Shown in pieces: positions 9,028 through 17,346 of a stretch of DNA of 41,288 nt; position 1 is the first letter of the stretch; every line of letters starts with the position of its first letter. Source of the DNA: Bacteroidales bacterium (GTDB lineage: Bacteria > Bacteroidota > Bacteroidia > Bacteroidales > UBA12077); NCBI GenBank assembly GCA_027859205.1, contig JAQIBH010000076.1, forward strand, positions 1-41,288, read 5' to 3'. Both the position numbers and the translations under genes were made by a program. The notes beneath the pieces are model-generated. The model was given only the letters and a program-made list of their open reading frames with translations. It did no database searches and had not been told where the DNA came from.

Positions 9028-9702
9028 ATGAGCAAATTTTTTACTTCATCCATTGGACAAAAATTTTTCATGAGTATAACGGGGTTATTTCTCATGGTTT
9101 TTTTAAAAGTCCATTTAACAATTAATTCTTTATTGCTTTTTGGCGATGGTGAGTTATTTAACAGGGCTGCAAATTTTATGAGCAGCAACCCAATAATGAA
9201 AATCATTGAGCCGATATTAGCAATTGGATTTATTTTGCATATAATTTATGCAACTTTCATTACGCTTAAAAACCAAACGGCAAGGCCTCAGGGTTATAAA
9301 GTGGCAAGTAAAGCAAAAGCTTCATGGGCATCTAAAAACATGTTCATTCTTGGTGGCTTAGTTTTAGTTTTCTTGGTAATTCATATAGCTAATTTTTTCT
9401 GGAAAGTAAAATTCGGCGCAGTTGCTGCAATTACTTATAACGGAAATGAACTTCATGATGTTTACGGATTAGTAGCAGGATTGTTCAAAGGTTTTTGGTG
9501 GTATGACGTGTTGTATATTTTAGGTGCAATTTTCTTATTTCTGCATCTTACACATGGATTTTGGTCTGCATTTCAGACAATTGGCTGGGGAAATGAGAAA
9601 TGGACATATAGATTAAAAGTAATTGCTTACATCTATGCAACAGTCGTTGCTGGTGGTTTTGCATTGATCCCATTGTATTTTTTAATAAAATACATTATTT
9701 AA
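9028..9702 (+). CDS. sdhC: Succinate dehydrogenase/fumarate reductase cytochrome b subunit
   Basis: A 224-residue, highly hydrophobic protein with about five membrane helices: the single large anchor of B-type succinate:menaquinone oxidoreductases, which carries two haem b groups. His residues suitable as haem ligands lie in KVHLTINS, GFILHIIYA, VIHIANFFW, LHDVYGLV and LHLTHGFW. It opens the sdhCAB operon. No separate SdhD is present, as expected for type B. The complex could run as succinate dehydrogenase or fumarate reductase; sequence alone does not decide. Confidence 0.93.
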   Translation: MSKFFTSSIGQKFFMSITGLFLMVFLKVHLTINSLLLFGDGELFNRAANFMSSNPIMKIIEPILAIGFILHIIYATFITLKNQTARPQGYKVASKAKASWASKNMFILGGLVLVFLVIHIANFFWKVKFGAVAAITYNGNELHDVYGLVAGLFKGFWWYDVLYILGAIFLFLHLTHGFWSAFQTIGWGNEKWTYRLKVIAYIYATVVAGGFALIPLYFLIKYII

Positions 9703-9721
9703 ATTAATAAAGTAAAAACTT

Positions 9722-9739
9722 ACCTGCTGGCAAGCAGGT
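9722..9739. repeat. Small palindrome in the sdhC-sdhA gap
   Basis: ACCTGCT and AGCAGGT form a 7-bp stem with a GGCA loop, inside the 52-base gap. It resembles the larger CCTGCCGGCAGG palindrome at 29369-29386. It may be a degenerate dispersed repeat or an mRNA hairpin that adjusts sdhC to sdhA ratios. Confidence 0.5.
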
Positions 9740-9754
9740 TGTAATACATACACT

Positions 9755-11674
9755 ATGAGTAAAATAGATGCTAAAATACCAGAAGGTCCATTAGCTGAAA
9801 AGTGGACAAAATATAAAGCTACACAAAAATTGGTTAGTCCTAATAATAGGAAAAAACTGGACGTTATTGTGGTTGGAACAGGAATAGCAGGTGCACCTGC
9901 TGCTGCCTCATTAGCAGAAATGGGATATAATGTTAAAGTTTTTTGTTTTCAGGATTCTGCTCGTCGCGCACACTCAGTTGCTGCACAAGGAGGAATCAAT
10001 GCTGCTAGAAATAATAAAAACGATGGAGATAGTGTTTATCGTTTATTTTATGATATGATTAAGGGTGGTGATTTTCGCGCACGAGAAGCAAACGTTTATC
10101 GTGCTGCTGAAGTAAGTAGCGAAATTATCGATCAATTAACTGCCCAAGGAGTTCCTTTTGCACGTGAATATGGTGGAACATTAGCCAACAGAACATTTGG
10201 TGGTGTTCAGGTTTCAAGAACTAATTATGCTCAAGGACAAACAGGACAACAAGTACTACTAGGTGGCTATTCTGCTCTTAAACGTCAAGTAGCTTTAGGT
10301 AAAGCAACGATGTATAGTCGTCAACAAATGCTTGATGTAGTTGTAATTGATGGCAAAGCACGAGGAATAATAACGCGTAATCTTGTTACTGGAGAAATTG
10401 AACGCCATGCTGCACATACTGTTGTATTAGCAACCGGCGGGTATGGTACAATATACTACTTATCTACTTTGGCAGTACAATCAAATGGTTCTGCGGCAAT
10501 GCAAGCATACAGAAAAGGTGCAATGTTTGGAAATCCAAGTTTTATTCAAATTCACCCTACTTGTATTCCTGTATTAAACGAATATCAGTCGAAGTTGACT
10601 TTAATGTCCGAATCATTAAGAAACGATGGTCGTATTTGGGTTCCTAAAGCTGAAGGTGATAAACGCAGACCAAATGAAATTCCAGATGAAGAACGTGATT
10701 ATTTCTTGGAACGTCGTTATCCTGCATTTGGAAATTTAGTTCCTCGTGATGTTGCATCACGTGCAGCTAAAGAGCGTTGCGACAATGGTTTTGGAATTGG
10801 GAAAACAGGTTTAGCTGTTTATCTTGATTTTAGAGATGCTGTTGCAAAACAAGGAAAAAAAGTAATTAAAGGTAAGTATGGAAACCTTTTTGATATGTAT
10901 GAAAAAATTACTGGTGAAGTTCCATATGAAACCCCAATGATGATTTATCCTGCAGGTCACTATACTATGGGTGGTCTATGGGTAGATTATAATTTAATGA
11001 CTACTATTCCTGGATTATTTGCAATTGGGGAAGCAAACTTCTCCGATCATGGCGCAAACCGTTTAGGTGCAAGTTCATTAATGCAGGGTGCTGCTGATGG
11101 TTACTTTATTGCTCCTTACACAGTATCAAATTATTTAGCTGACGAAATAACAACCAAAGTTCCTTCAACAGATTCTCCAGAGTTTGTTGAAGCAGAAAAT
11201 GAAGCAAAAGCAATACTTGATAAATTTTTAAGTATAAAAGGGACGCAAACAGCAACTTCTTTTCATAAAAGATTGGGACATATCATGTGGGAATATGCAG
11301 GTATGAAACGAAACGAAGAAGGTTTGAAGAAAGCTCAGGGATTGATTACTGATCTTAAAAAGGAATTCTGGAGTGACTTAATAATTCCTGGTACAACAGC
11401 TGAAATTAATCAAGAGCTCGAAAAAGCTAGCCGAGTAGCAGATTTCATTGATTTAGCACTTCTTATTGTAAACGATGCTCTAAATCGTAAAGAATCATGT
11501 GGTGCTCACTTCCGAGAAGAAAGCATGACAGAAGGCGGTGAAGCAATGCGTATTGATGATAAATATTCATTCGTTGCTGCATGGGAGTATCAAGGCGAAG
11601 ACAAAGAACCTAAACTTCACAAAGAAGACCTTAAGTTCGAAAATGTTGAAGTTAAAGTTAGAAGTTATAAATAA
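9755..11674 (+). CDS. sdhA: Succinate dehydrogenase/fumarate reductase flavoprotein subunit
   Basis: A 639-residue FAD subunit that interconverts succinate and fumarate on the cytoplasmic side of the membrane. The Rossmann FAD motif is [17 protein letters not shown] (39-55). His73 in [14 protein letters not shown] is the expected covalent FAD attachment residue. The active site contains the HPT of IQIHPTCIP and the HYTMGG and [19 protein letters not shown] motifs. The C-terminal [12 protein letters not shown] segment is complete. Length and motifs match the B-type (Wolinella/Bacteroides) enzymes. Confidence 0.96.
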   Translation: MSKIDAKIPEGPLAEKWTKYKATQKLVSPNNRKKLDVIVVGTGIAGAPAAASLAEMGYNVKVFCFQDSARRAHSVAAQGGINAARNNKNDGDSVYRLFYDMIKGGDFRAREANVYRAAEVSSEIIDQLTAQGVPFAREYGGTLANRTFGGVQVSRTNYAQGQTGQQVLLGGYSALKRQVALGKATMYSRQQMLDVVVIDGKARGIITRNLVTGEIERHAAHTVVLATGGYGTIYYLSTLAVQSNGSAAMQAYRKGAMFGNPSFIQIHPTCIPVLNEYQSKLTLMSESLRNDGRIWVPKAEGDKRRPNEIPDEERDYFLERRYPAFGNLVPRDVASRAAKERCDNGFGIGKTGLAVYLDFRDAVAKQGKKVIKGKYGNLFDMYEKITGEVPYETPMMIYPAGHYTMGGLWVDYNLMTTIPGLFAIGEANFSDHGANRLGASSLMQGAADGYFIAPYTVSNYLADEITTKVPSTDSPEFVEAENEAKAILDKFLSIKGTQTATSFHKRLGHIMWEYAGMKRNEEGLKKAQGLITDLKKEFWSDLIIPGTTAEINQELEKASRVADFIDLALLIVNDALNRKESCGAHFREESMTEGGEAMRIDDKYSFVAAWEYQGEDKEPKLHKEDLKFENVEVKVRSYK

Positions 11675-11683
11675 GTTCAAAGT

Positions 11684-11769
11684 TTTGAGTTGCAGATTAA
11701 ATAAACAGAGTGTGATTTATATAGAAAAGAATAAAAGTCTTGAAACTCAAATCTTGATACTAAATACTA
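11684..11769. repeat. Degenerate AGTATCAAGA-family repeat in the sdhA-sdhB gap
   Basis: The 108-base gap holds TTTGAGTT (11684-11691) inverted against AACTCAAA (11744-11751). It is followed by an 18-base block (11752-11769) starting TCTTGATACT that matches the right inverted repeat of the mutA-mutB element at 16 of 18 positions. It looks like a remnant of that repeat family, ending 13 bases before sdhB. No gene is supported here. Confidence 0.6.
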
Positions 11770-11782
11770 AAATCAAAAAAAG

Positions 11783-12532
11783 ATGAAACTAAAATTAAAT
11801 ATTTGGAAGCAAGAGAACGCTAAAGCCAAAGGAAGATTTGAAAAATACGAACTGGATACTGTTGATGCTGAAATGTCTTTCCTTGAAATGTTAGATTCTT
11901 TAAATGAAAAATTAATTAAAGAAGGCAAAGAACCAGTTGCTTTTGAACATGATTGTCATGAGGCGATTTGCGGATGCTGTAGTTTATATATAAATGGACA
12001 TCCTCATGGACCAGGTAGCGAAACTGCTACATGCCAGGTTCATATGAGAGCATTTAAAGATGGAGAAACAATTACTATTGAACCATGGAGAGCTAAAAGC
12101 TTCCCGGTTTTAAAAGACCTTATGGTTGATCGTAATGCTTTTGATAAATTAATGGCTGCTGGTGGATTTGTATCTATTGATGCAGGTCAGGCACCAGATG
12201 CAAATGCAAATTTAATAGGTAAAATTGATGCTGATAAAGCATTTGATGCTGCGGCTTGTATTGGATGTGGAGCATGCGTTGCCGCATGTAAGAATTCATC
12301 TGCAACCTTATTTGTTGCTGCAAAAGTGTCTCAATTGGCATTATTACCACAAGGTAAAGTTGAAGCAAAAAGAAGAGCATTAAATATGATAGCTAAAATG
12401 GATGAGCTTGGATTTGGTTCTTGCACAAATACAGGGGCTTGTGAAGCAGAATGCCCAAAAGGAATTGGTATCGATTTTATTGCAAAACTAAATAGAGAAT
12501 ATTTGTGTGCTTCATTTTCTGAGGCAGAATAG
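11783..12532 (+). CDS. sdhB: Succinate dehydrogenase/fumarate reductase iron-sulfur subunit
   Basis: A 249-residue electron-transfer subunit carrying three clusters between FAD in SdhA and haem in SdhC. The [2Fe-2S] Cys set is Cys58, Cys63, Cys65/66 and Cys84 ([11 protein letters not shown]). The [4Fe-4S] set is Cys159, Cys162 and Cys165 in [11 protein letters not shown]. Cys169, Cys214, Cys220 and Cys224 cover the [3Fe-4S] site and the remaining ligand in [16 protein letters not shown]. It closes the operon; unlike typical tightly packed sdh operons, the gap to sdhA is 108 bases and contains a dispersed repeat. Confidence 0.96.
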   Translation: MKLKLNIWKQENAKAKGRFEKYELDTVDAEMSFLEMLDSLNEKLIKEGKEPVAFEHDCHEAICGCCSLYINGHPHGPGSETATCQVHMRAFKDGETITIEPWRAKSFPVLKDLMVDRNAFDKLMAAGGFVSIDAGQAPDANANLIGKIDADKAFDAAACIGCGACVAACKNSSATLFVAAKVSQLALLPQGKVEAKRRALNMIAKMDELGFGSCTNTGACEAECPKGIGIDFIAKLNREYLCASFSEAE

Positions 12533-12545
12533 TAAAATAAAAGTG

Positions 12546-12621
12546 TGTCATTCCCGCGTAAGCGGGAATCTATTTAAACTATTTGATTCCAGAAATGCAT
12601 TTAAAAGCATCAGGAATGACA
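12546..12621. repeat. Palindromic REP/MITE-like element (GTCATTCCCGC type)
   Basis: A 76-base unit bounded by TGTCATTCC (12546-12554) and its inverse GGAATGACA (12613-12621). Inside, ATTCCCGC (12550-12557) and GCGGGAAT (12562-12569) close a GTAA loop. The GTCATTCCCGC-loop-GCGGGAAT sequence is a recurrent intergenic palindrome in many bacteria. It lies in the 3' gap between the convergent sdhB and aminopeptidase genes. Confidence 0.7.
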
Positions 12622-12627
12622 ACAAAT

Positions 12628-12660
12628 AAAAAATCCGAAGAATATTTCTTCGGATTTTTT
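12628..12660. terminator. Bidirectional terminator between sdhB and the second aminopeptidase gene
   Basis: A perfect 15-bp stem (12628-12642 with 12646-12660), TAT loop, with A runs on the left and T runs on the right, so it can end transcription from both convergent genes. Confidence 0.9.
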
Positions 12661-12680
12661 GTCATATTTAATCTAATGTT

Positions 12681-14072
12681 TTAAGACTTCATTGTATCTT
12701 CTACTTCCTCAACTGTAATTGGAATTCTTTTTCCAATAATTTGCGATTCGGTTTTAGTAACTAAAATATCGTCTTCTAATCTTATTCCACCAAAATCGGA
12801 ATATTCCTTAAGAACTTTATCGAAATTAATAAAATCAGCATTGATTTTTTCCGCTTTCCATTTTTTAATCAAATCCGGAATGAAATAAATTCCAGGCTCA
12901 GTAGTTAAAACAAATCCAGTTTGCAATCTGCGTCCTAATCGCAAACCTCTTAACCCAAATTGTGTTGCGCGTTTAAACTCATTGTCGTAACCAACATAAT
13001 CTTCACCAAGATTCTCCATGTCATGAACATCAAGACCCATCATATGACCAAGTCCATGAGGCATAAACATGGCATGAGCACCTTCTCTTACCGCATCTTC
13101 AGGATTGCCTTTCATAATTCCTAACTTAGTTAATCCTTCAGCTATAATTCTGACAGATTCTAAGTGAATATCACGATATGGTACATCCGGTTTTATTAAT
13201 GATATAGCATGGTTGTTAGCATTTAATACGATATTGTAAATATCTTTTTGCTTTTGTGAGAATTTACCACTAACAGGTACTGTCCTTGTATGATCACTTG
13301 CATAATGCATAGTGGTTTCGGCACCAGTATCGGTAAGCATTAATTTACCTTCCTGTAGCATATTACCATGGTAATGATTGTGCAATGTTTCACCATTCTG
13401 TGAAAGTATAATTGGAAATGAGAACATTCCTCCATGTGCTAAAGTTATTCCTTCAACAGTTCCTGCAATTTCTTGCTCATAAATACCAGGCTTAGCCATT
13501 TTCATAGCTGTTGTATGCATCTTGTATCCAATCGCACTGGCTTTTGTAAGTTCTTCTATTTCATATTTATCTTTTATTGATCGCAAGTCAACTACAGCTT
13601 TTATTAACTCAACAGAAACATAGTCTTCCGTTTCTGACTGATGAATTCCCAGTAAATTGCTAAACTGTATTGCAGAATCACCACGATAAAAGGGTAAAAC
13701 GTGAATATTCCTGTTTTGATTTGTAGCATTCTTTAAATAATTGCCAAGTTGATCAAACTGCTCTGTATTCTCGACTCCTATTTCTGCAGCTAATTCTTTA
13801 ATTCTAGGTTGAGGCCCCATCCAGATAATATCATCGATACTAAAATCATTACCAAATAAGTACTCTTTACTAGAATCAAGATCTATTAATCCCGCAAGAT
13901 TTGGGATGTCAAGACCAAAAAAGTAAAGGAACGAACTGTCTTGGCGAAAATGATATGTATTATCAGGGTAGTTAAATGCAGCTTCTTTATTCCCCAATAA
14001 AAGCACTAATCCGCCTTTTAATTTATTTTTTAATCGATTTCTACGATCGATATAAATATCCTTCTTAAACAT
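12681..14072 (-). CDS. Xaa-Pro aminopeptidase family (M24B), copy 2
   Basis: A 463-residue aminopeptidase P paralogue. The N-terminal domain has NTYHFRQDSSFLYFFGLD (38-55). The catalytic domain keeps metal ligands Asp248 (MLTDTGAETT), Asp260 (ASDHTRT), His in MPHGLGHMMGLDVHD, Glu in TTEPGIYF and Glu in IRLEDDI. No signal peptide is seen. It is clearly diverged from the copy at 7595-8887, in which the equivalent motifs read LMDFGAEY and CEPGIYIP. It is probably active on Xaa-Pro peptides, perhaps with a different preference. It is convergent with sdhB and separated by a shared terminator. Confidence 0.92.
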   Translation of the reverse strand: MFKKDIYIDRRNRLKNKLKGGLVLLLGNKEAAFNYPDNTYHFRQDSSFLYFFGLDIPNLAGLIDLDSSKEYLFGNDFSIDDIIWMGPQPRIKELAAEIGVENTEQFDQLGNYLKNATNQNRNIHVLPFYRGDSAIQFSNLLGIHQSETEDYVSVELIKAVVDLRSIKDKYEIEELTKASAIGYKMHTTAMKMAKPGIYEQEIAGTVEGITLAHGGMFSFPIILSQNGETLHNHYHGNMLQEGKLMLTDTGAETTMHYASDHTRTVPVSGKFSQKQKDIYNIVLNANNHAISLIKPDVPYRDIHLESVRIIAEGLTKLGIMKGNPEDAVREGAHAMFMPHGLGHMMGLDVHDMENLGEDYVGYDNEFKRATQFGLRGLRLGRRLQTGFVLTTEPGIYFIPDLIKKWKAEKINADFINFDKVLKEYSDFGGIRLEDDILVTKTESQIIGKRIPITVEEVEDTMKS

Positions 14073-14323
14073 GATTCTATTTATTTGAAAATTAATACTT
14101 TAATATAAATTTAAATTTTATTGTAAATTTCTGGAAAACAAAGGACTGAAAATTTTAATTAATTAAAAAACATATCAAACAAAATATTGATTAATTTTTT
14201 GCACCAAACAGATTACATGCCAATAAAAGGTTATCAATTTTAGCTAAGACCGATGACATATAAGTTTCGCGACTTTTTTCTATTAACAGATTAGATATCA
14301 GATCAAATAGTTTGAAAAAAAAA

Positions 14324-14389
14324 TGCGAATACGCTTGTTTTTTTCGTTTAATTTGATATATTCGCACTTTATCAACATGTTGTTAACAA
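14324..14389 (+). promoter_or_regulatory. Possible promoter and operator for the gene at 14414
   Basis: The 341-base gap 14073-14413 holds no gene. CTTG (14334-14337), 19 bases, TATATTCG (14357-14364) is an imperfect Bacteroidota promoter. Its -7 box lies in the right arm of an inverted repeat TGCGAATA (14324-14331) / TATTCGCA (14359-14366). The predicted leader has two overlapping palindromes, CAACATGTTG (14373-14382) and TTGTTAACAA (14380-14389). The rest of the gap is AT-rich with nothing recognisable. Confidence 0.35.
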
Positions 14390-14413
14390 TTCTAATTTTC
14401 TAAAAAACGGACT

Positions 14414-15154
14414 ATGCCTTACAGAAGATTACCCAACACGGACAACTCAAGATTAAAAGCATTAAAAAGCGCATTAAAAAAAGGAAAAGAATTAACTCCC
14501 ATGGATTTATCTTTTAAACAAAGTACTTTCCAAAGAGCAAGATCATTTCTTCCAAAATGGGAAAAGGCAATTACAGAACATAAAAACACTTATGATATTC
14601 AAATAAAAAATAATAAAGAATATTTAAAGAAACTTAAAAAAGCAAAACTGTATATTTCTCATTTTATACAAGTTGTTAATATGGCTGTCACTAGGGGTGA
14701 ATTGCAGCAAGCTGTTCGAACTTTTTATGGAATTGATGGAGAGAACAGTATATTACCTTCGTTAAATACTGAGTCTGATGTTATTGATTGGGGTAAAAAC
14801 TTGATTGAAGGTGAAACAAAAAGAAAAATGAGCGGGCACACACCAATTACTAATCCGACAATAGCTCTTGTTAGAGTTCATTATGATAATTTTATTGAAG
14901 CATATAAATTTCAGAAAATGCTTCAAAAGAATCATTCTAGGGCTCTTGGCAACTTAGCAGATATACGCGATGAAGCTGATGATATAATTCTAAATGTTTG
15001 GAACGAAGTAGAAGAATCATACAGCGAATTTCCCGAAGATCTAAAAAGAGAAAAATCTCAGGAATATGGCTTAGTTTACGTATATCGCAAAAATGAAATA
15101 GGCAGAATTAGCTTAATAAAAGATAATGAAAGTAGGATTTTTAACTTGTTGTAA
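14414..15154 (+). CDS. Conserved protein of unknown function, helical
   Basis: A 246-residue soluble protein without signal or membrane segments. The start MPYRRLPNTDNSRLKALKSA resembles a conserved Bacteroidota family that I recall without a function. Residues about 20-110 are Lys-rich helices, including ITEHKNTYDIQIKNNKEYLK. A middle part (NPTIALVRVHYDNFIEAYK) and a C-terminal strand pair (YGLVYVYRKNEIGRI) follow. It may be a structural or nucleic-acid-associated protein, but no catalytic motif is visible. It has an unusual upstream region with several palindromes. The last 14 bases overlap the 3' end of the convergent CPBP protease gene. Confidence 0.75.
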   Translation: MPYRRLPNTDNSRLKALKSALKKGKELTPMDLSFKQSTFQRARSFLPKWEKAITEHKNTYDIQIKNNKEYLKKLKKAKLYISHFIQVVNMAVTRGELQQAVRTFYGIDGENSILPSLNTESDVIDWGKNLIEGETKRKMSGHTPITNPTIALVRVHYDNFIEAYKFQKMLQKNHSRALGNLADIRDEADDIILNVWNEVEESYSEFPEDLKREKSQEYGLVYVYRKNEIGRISLIKDNESRIFNLL

Positions 15155-16058
15155 TCTTTTTATTTTCTTTATAAAATAAATACAACAAGGGAACTACTAC
15201 AATAATTCCAAGTAAAAGGTAAATAGAGGAATCTTGATTTGCTCCAAAGTTTTCTATATTTTCATTCATTTTATCAGCATAAAAATAATATAATATTACT
15301 GCAGTTGTATTGTTTACAAAGTGACCCAAAATAGGAATCCATATTGAACCACTCCAATAAAATAAATAGCCTAATAAAACGCCTAGTAAAAATCGTGGAA
15401 GAAAACCGTAAAATTGCATATGCATAGCGCTGAATAAAAATGCTGCAATAATAATTCCCCAATGAATATTCTTTGTCCATTCTGCAAATAAACGTTGAAA
15501 AATTCCTCGAAATATTAATTCCTCGCCAATTGATGGTAAAATGCCAATCATAATAATATTAAAATAAAGACTTCCTAGAGTATCCATTTTTAAAAATGCT
15601 TCGGTAAGTTTTTTAGCATCTGATTCTTTATTTGTCATCCAATTTTCAATGCCTCTCAACCAATCGGGGAATTGCATCCCTTCATTTAATACTGCCAAAG
15701 AATTTATTATGGGAATCGATGCAAATAAAATAATTATTGTAAAAACACTTGGGCGGATCGAAATATGTTCAAATTTTAAATATTTGATTGATTTAGAATG
15801 GAAAATATATGCAACAATGAATGCTGGTAAAATAAACAATCCTATTGCTTGTAATGTTTGTAAGTATTTAAGAAACTTAATGTTTTCAGGCTCAGTATAA
15901 TTTGTAAGCACATTAGGCAAATCAGCAATATTTATGTGAAAAAGAGGTATAGCAAATAAAAAACCAATTAAAAATGTAAGCAGAAATGTTGCTAATATGA
16001 TAAATAGAGAAAATATAATCTTTGAAAAAGGATGAATGTCGGATAATGAATTTCTCAT
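15141..16058 (-). CDS. CPBP family intramembrane metalloprotease
   Basis: A 305-residue polytopic membrane protein of the CAAX protease/bacteriocin-processing (Rce1-like, CPBP) family. The three motifs are present: Glu179-Glu180 with Arg184 in GEELIFRG, His213 in FSAMHMQ, and His246/Asn250 in GHFVNN. About eight hydrophobic segments span the chain. Roles in the family range from peptide processing to self-immunity, and no substrate is evident here. The 3' end overlaps the convergent gene by 14 bases, so the two transcripts must be antisense at their ends. Confidence 0.88.
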   Translation of the reverse strand: MRNSLSDIHPFSKIIFSLFIILATFLLTFLIGFLFAIPLFHINIADLPNVLTNYTEPENIKFLKYLQTLQAIGLFILPAFIVAYIFHSKSIKYLKFEHISIRPSVFTIIILFASIPIINSLAVLNEGMQFPDWLRGIENWMTNKESDAKKLTEAFLKMDTLGSLYFNIIMIGILPSIGEELIFRGIFQRLFAEWTKNIHWGIIIAAFLFSAMHMQFYGFLPRFLLGVLLGYLFYWSGSIWIPILGHFVNNTTAVILYYFYADKMNENIENFGANQDSSIYLLLGIIVVVPLLYLFYKENKKITTS

Positions 16059-16086
16059 TGTAAATCGAATTAGTTAAAATTATATA

Positions 16087-16094
16087 TAAATTTG
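16087..16094 (+). promoter_or_regulatory. -7 box for dusB
   Basis: TAAATTTG matches TAnnTTTG and lies 28 bases before the TTG start of dusB. The -33 region is not clear. Confidence 0.5.
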
Positions 16095-16122
16095 TCCCTA
16101 AAATTAATCAATAATTTGGCAT

Positions 16123-17148
16123 TTGGTAAAAATTGGTAAAATAGAACTGGGAGATAAGCCTCTTTTTCTGGCACCGATGGAGGATGTAACAGATCCATCA
16201 TTTAGATATTTGTGTAAGCATTTCGGAGCGGATGTAGTTTATACTGAGTTTGTTGCATCTGAAGGATTAATCCGTGATTGCAAAAAAAGTTATAAAAAGC
16301 TTCAGTTATTCGATTACGAAAGACCAGCAGCAATTCAGTTGTATGGTCATCAAGTTGATTCGATGGTTGAGGCAGCTAAAATGGCCGAAGAAGCAAATCC
16401 CGATTTCATTGATTTAAACTTTGGCTGTCCTGTTAAGAAAATTGCGAATCGTGGTGCAGGAGCAGGAATGTTACGTAATGTTCCTTTAATGCTAGAAATG
16501 ACAAGAGAAATTGTTAAAGCTGTAAAAACACCTGTTACTGTAAAAACCCGTTTAGGTTGGGACGACGACAGCAAAATAATAGTTGAGCTTGCCGAACAAC
16601 TGCAAGATACAGGAATTCAAGCTTTGGCAATTCATGGTCGTACGCGCCAGCAAATGTATAAAGGCGAATCCGATTGGTCTTTAATTGGCGAAGTAAAGAA
16701 TAATCAAAGAATGAAAATCCCGATTATTGGAAACGGAGATATTAAAGATGGAGAATCTGCAAAATTAGCCTTCGAGAAATATGGAGTTGATGGAATAATG
16801 ATTGGCCGCGCTTCTGTTGGTCGACCATGGATTTTTAAAGAGATAAAAGATTTCCTTCAAAAAGGCGAAATAATGAAACCTTTAACTATTAAAGAAAAGG
16901 TAGACTTAGCAAAACTTCATTTGGAAAAATCCATTGAGTGGAAAGGAGAACCGCGAGGAATACATGAAATACGCCGACATCTTTCAAATTATTTTAAAGG
17001 ATTACCCCATTTTAAAGAAACCCGAATGAAACTGGTTACTTTATTGGACGTTCCAGAATTAATAAAAGCACTAGACAGCATTTCCGAACAATACGGAGAT
17101 ATGGATGATAGTCAACAAGCAGATGATTATTCATACTTTCAGTATTAA
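16123..17148 (+). CDS. dusB: tRNA-dihydrouridine synthase (DusB family)
   Basis: A 341-residue FMN enzyme that reduces uridine to dihydrouridine in tRNA. APMEDVTDPSFR (17-28) binds FMN, Cys102 in LNFGCPVKKI is the catalytic acid, and IHGRTRQQMYKG, IIGNGDI and MIGRASVGRPW follow. The C-terminal helical domain has EIRRHLSNYFKGL. No ATG is available: the reading frame opens at a TTG (16123) after a stop at 16105, and the encoded VKIGKIEL matches the usual N-terminus, so TTG is the probable start. It is probably monocistronic. Confidence 0.93.
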   Translation: MVKIGKIELGDKPLFLAPMEDVTDPSFRYLCKHFGADVVYTEFVASEGLIRDCKKSYKKLQLFDYERPAAIQLYGHQVDSMVEAAKMAEEANPDFIDLNFGCPVKKIANRGAGAGMLRNVPLMLEMTREIVKAVKTPVTVKTRLGWDDDSKIIVELAEQLQDTGIQALAIHGRTRQQMYKGESDWSLIGEVKNNQRMKIPIIGNGDIKDGESAKLAFEKYGVDGIMIGRASVGRPWIFKEIKDFLQKGEIMKPLTIKEKVDLAKLHLEKSIEWKGEPRGIHEIRRHLSNYFKGLPHFKETRMKLVTLLDVPELIKALDSISEQYGDMDDSQQADDYSYFQY

Positions 17149-17211
17149 AAATACAGTTTAATTATACCTCAATTTCCTGTTTGAAAACAAAAAGCTACAC
17201 CGATTGTATAA

Positions 17212-17237
17212 TATCTAAATATTAATATCTCAATACT
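17212..17237. repeat. Solo intergenic repeat (TCTCAATACT variant)
   Basis: A degenerate run of TATCTAAATAT / TATCTCAATACT units between dusB and mutA. The last ten bases (17228-17237) equal those at 37099-37108 in the hflX-asd gap, linking both to the same family. Confidence 0.45.
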
Positions 17238-17310
17238 CTGACTAAGTTTTTCTATATTCTATAGCATATCAATTTATGTTAAAAGTCATGATTTTTAATG
17301 CAAAATGGTC

Positions 17311-17318
17311 TAATTTTG
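17311..17318 (+). promoter_or_regulatory. -7 box for the mut operon
   Basis: TAATTTTG matches TAnnTTTG and lies 28 bases before the mutA ATG. The -33 region is TTTTT-like rather than TTTG. Confidence 0.55.
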
Positions 17319-17346
17319 CACAATATTTAAATTTTTATAATTTGTT

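Noticed and set aside
12174-12380. Gln/Leu-rich open frame antisense to sdhB
   Set aside because: Composition reflects the complement of the sdhB coding sequence; no independent evidence.
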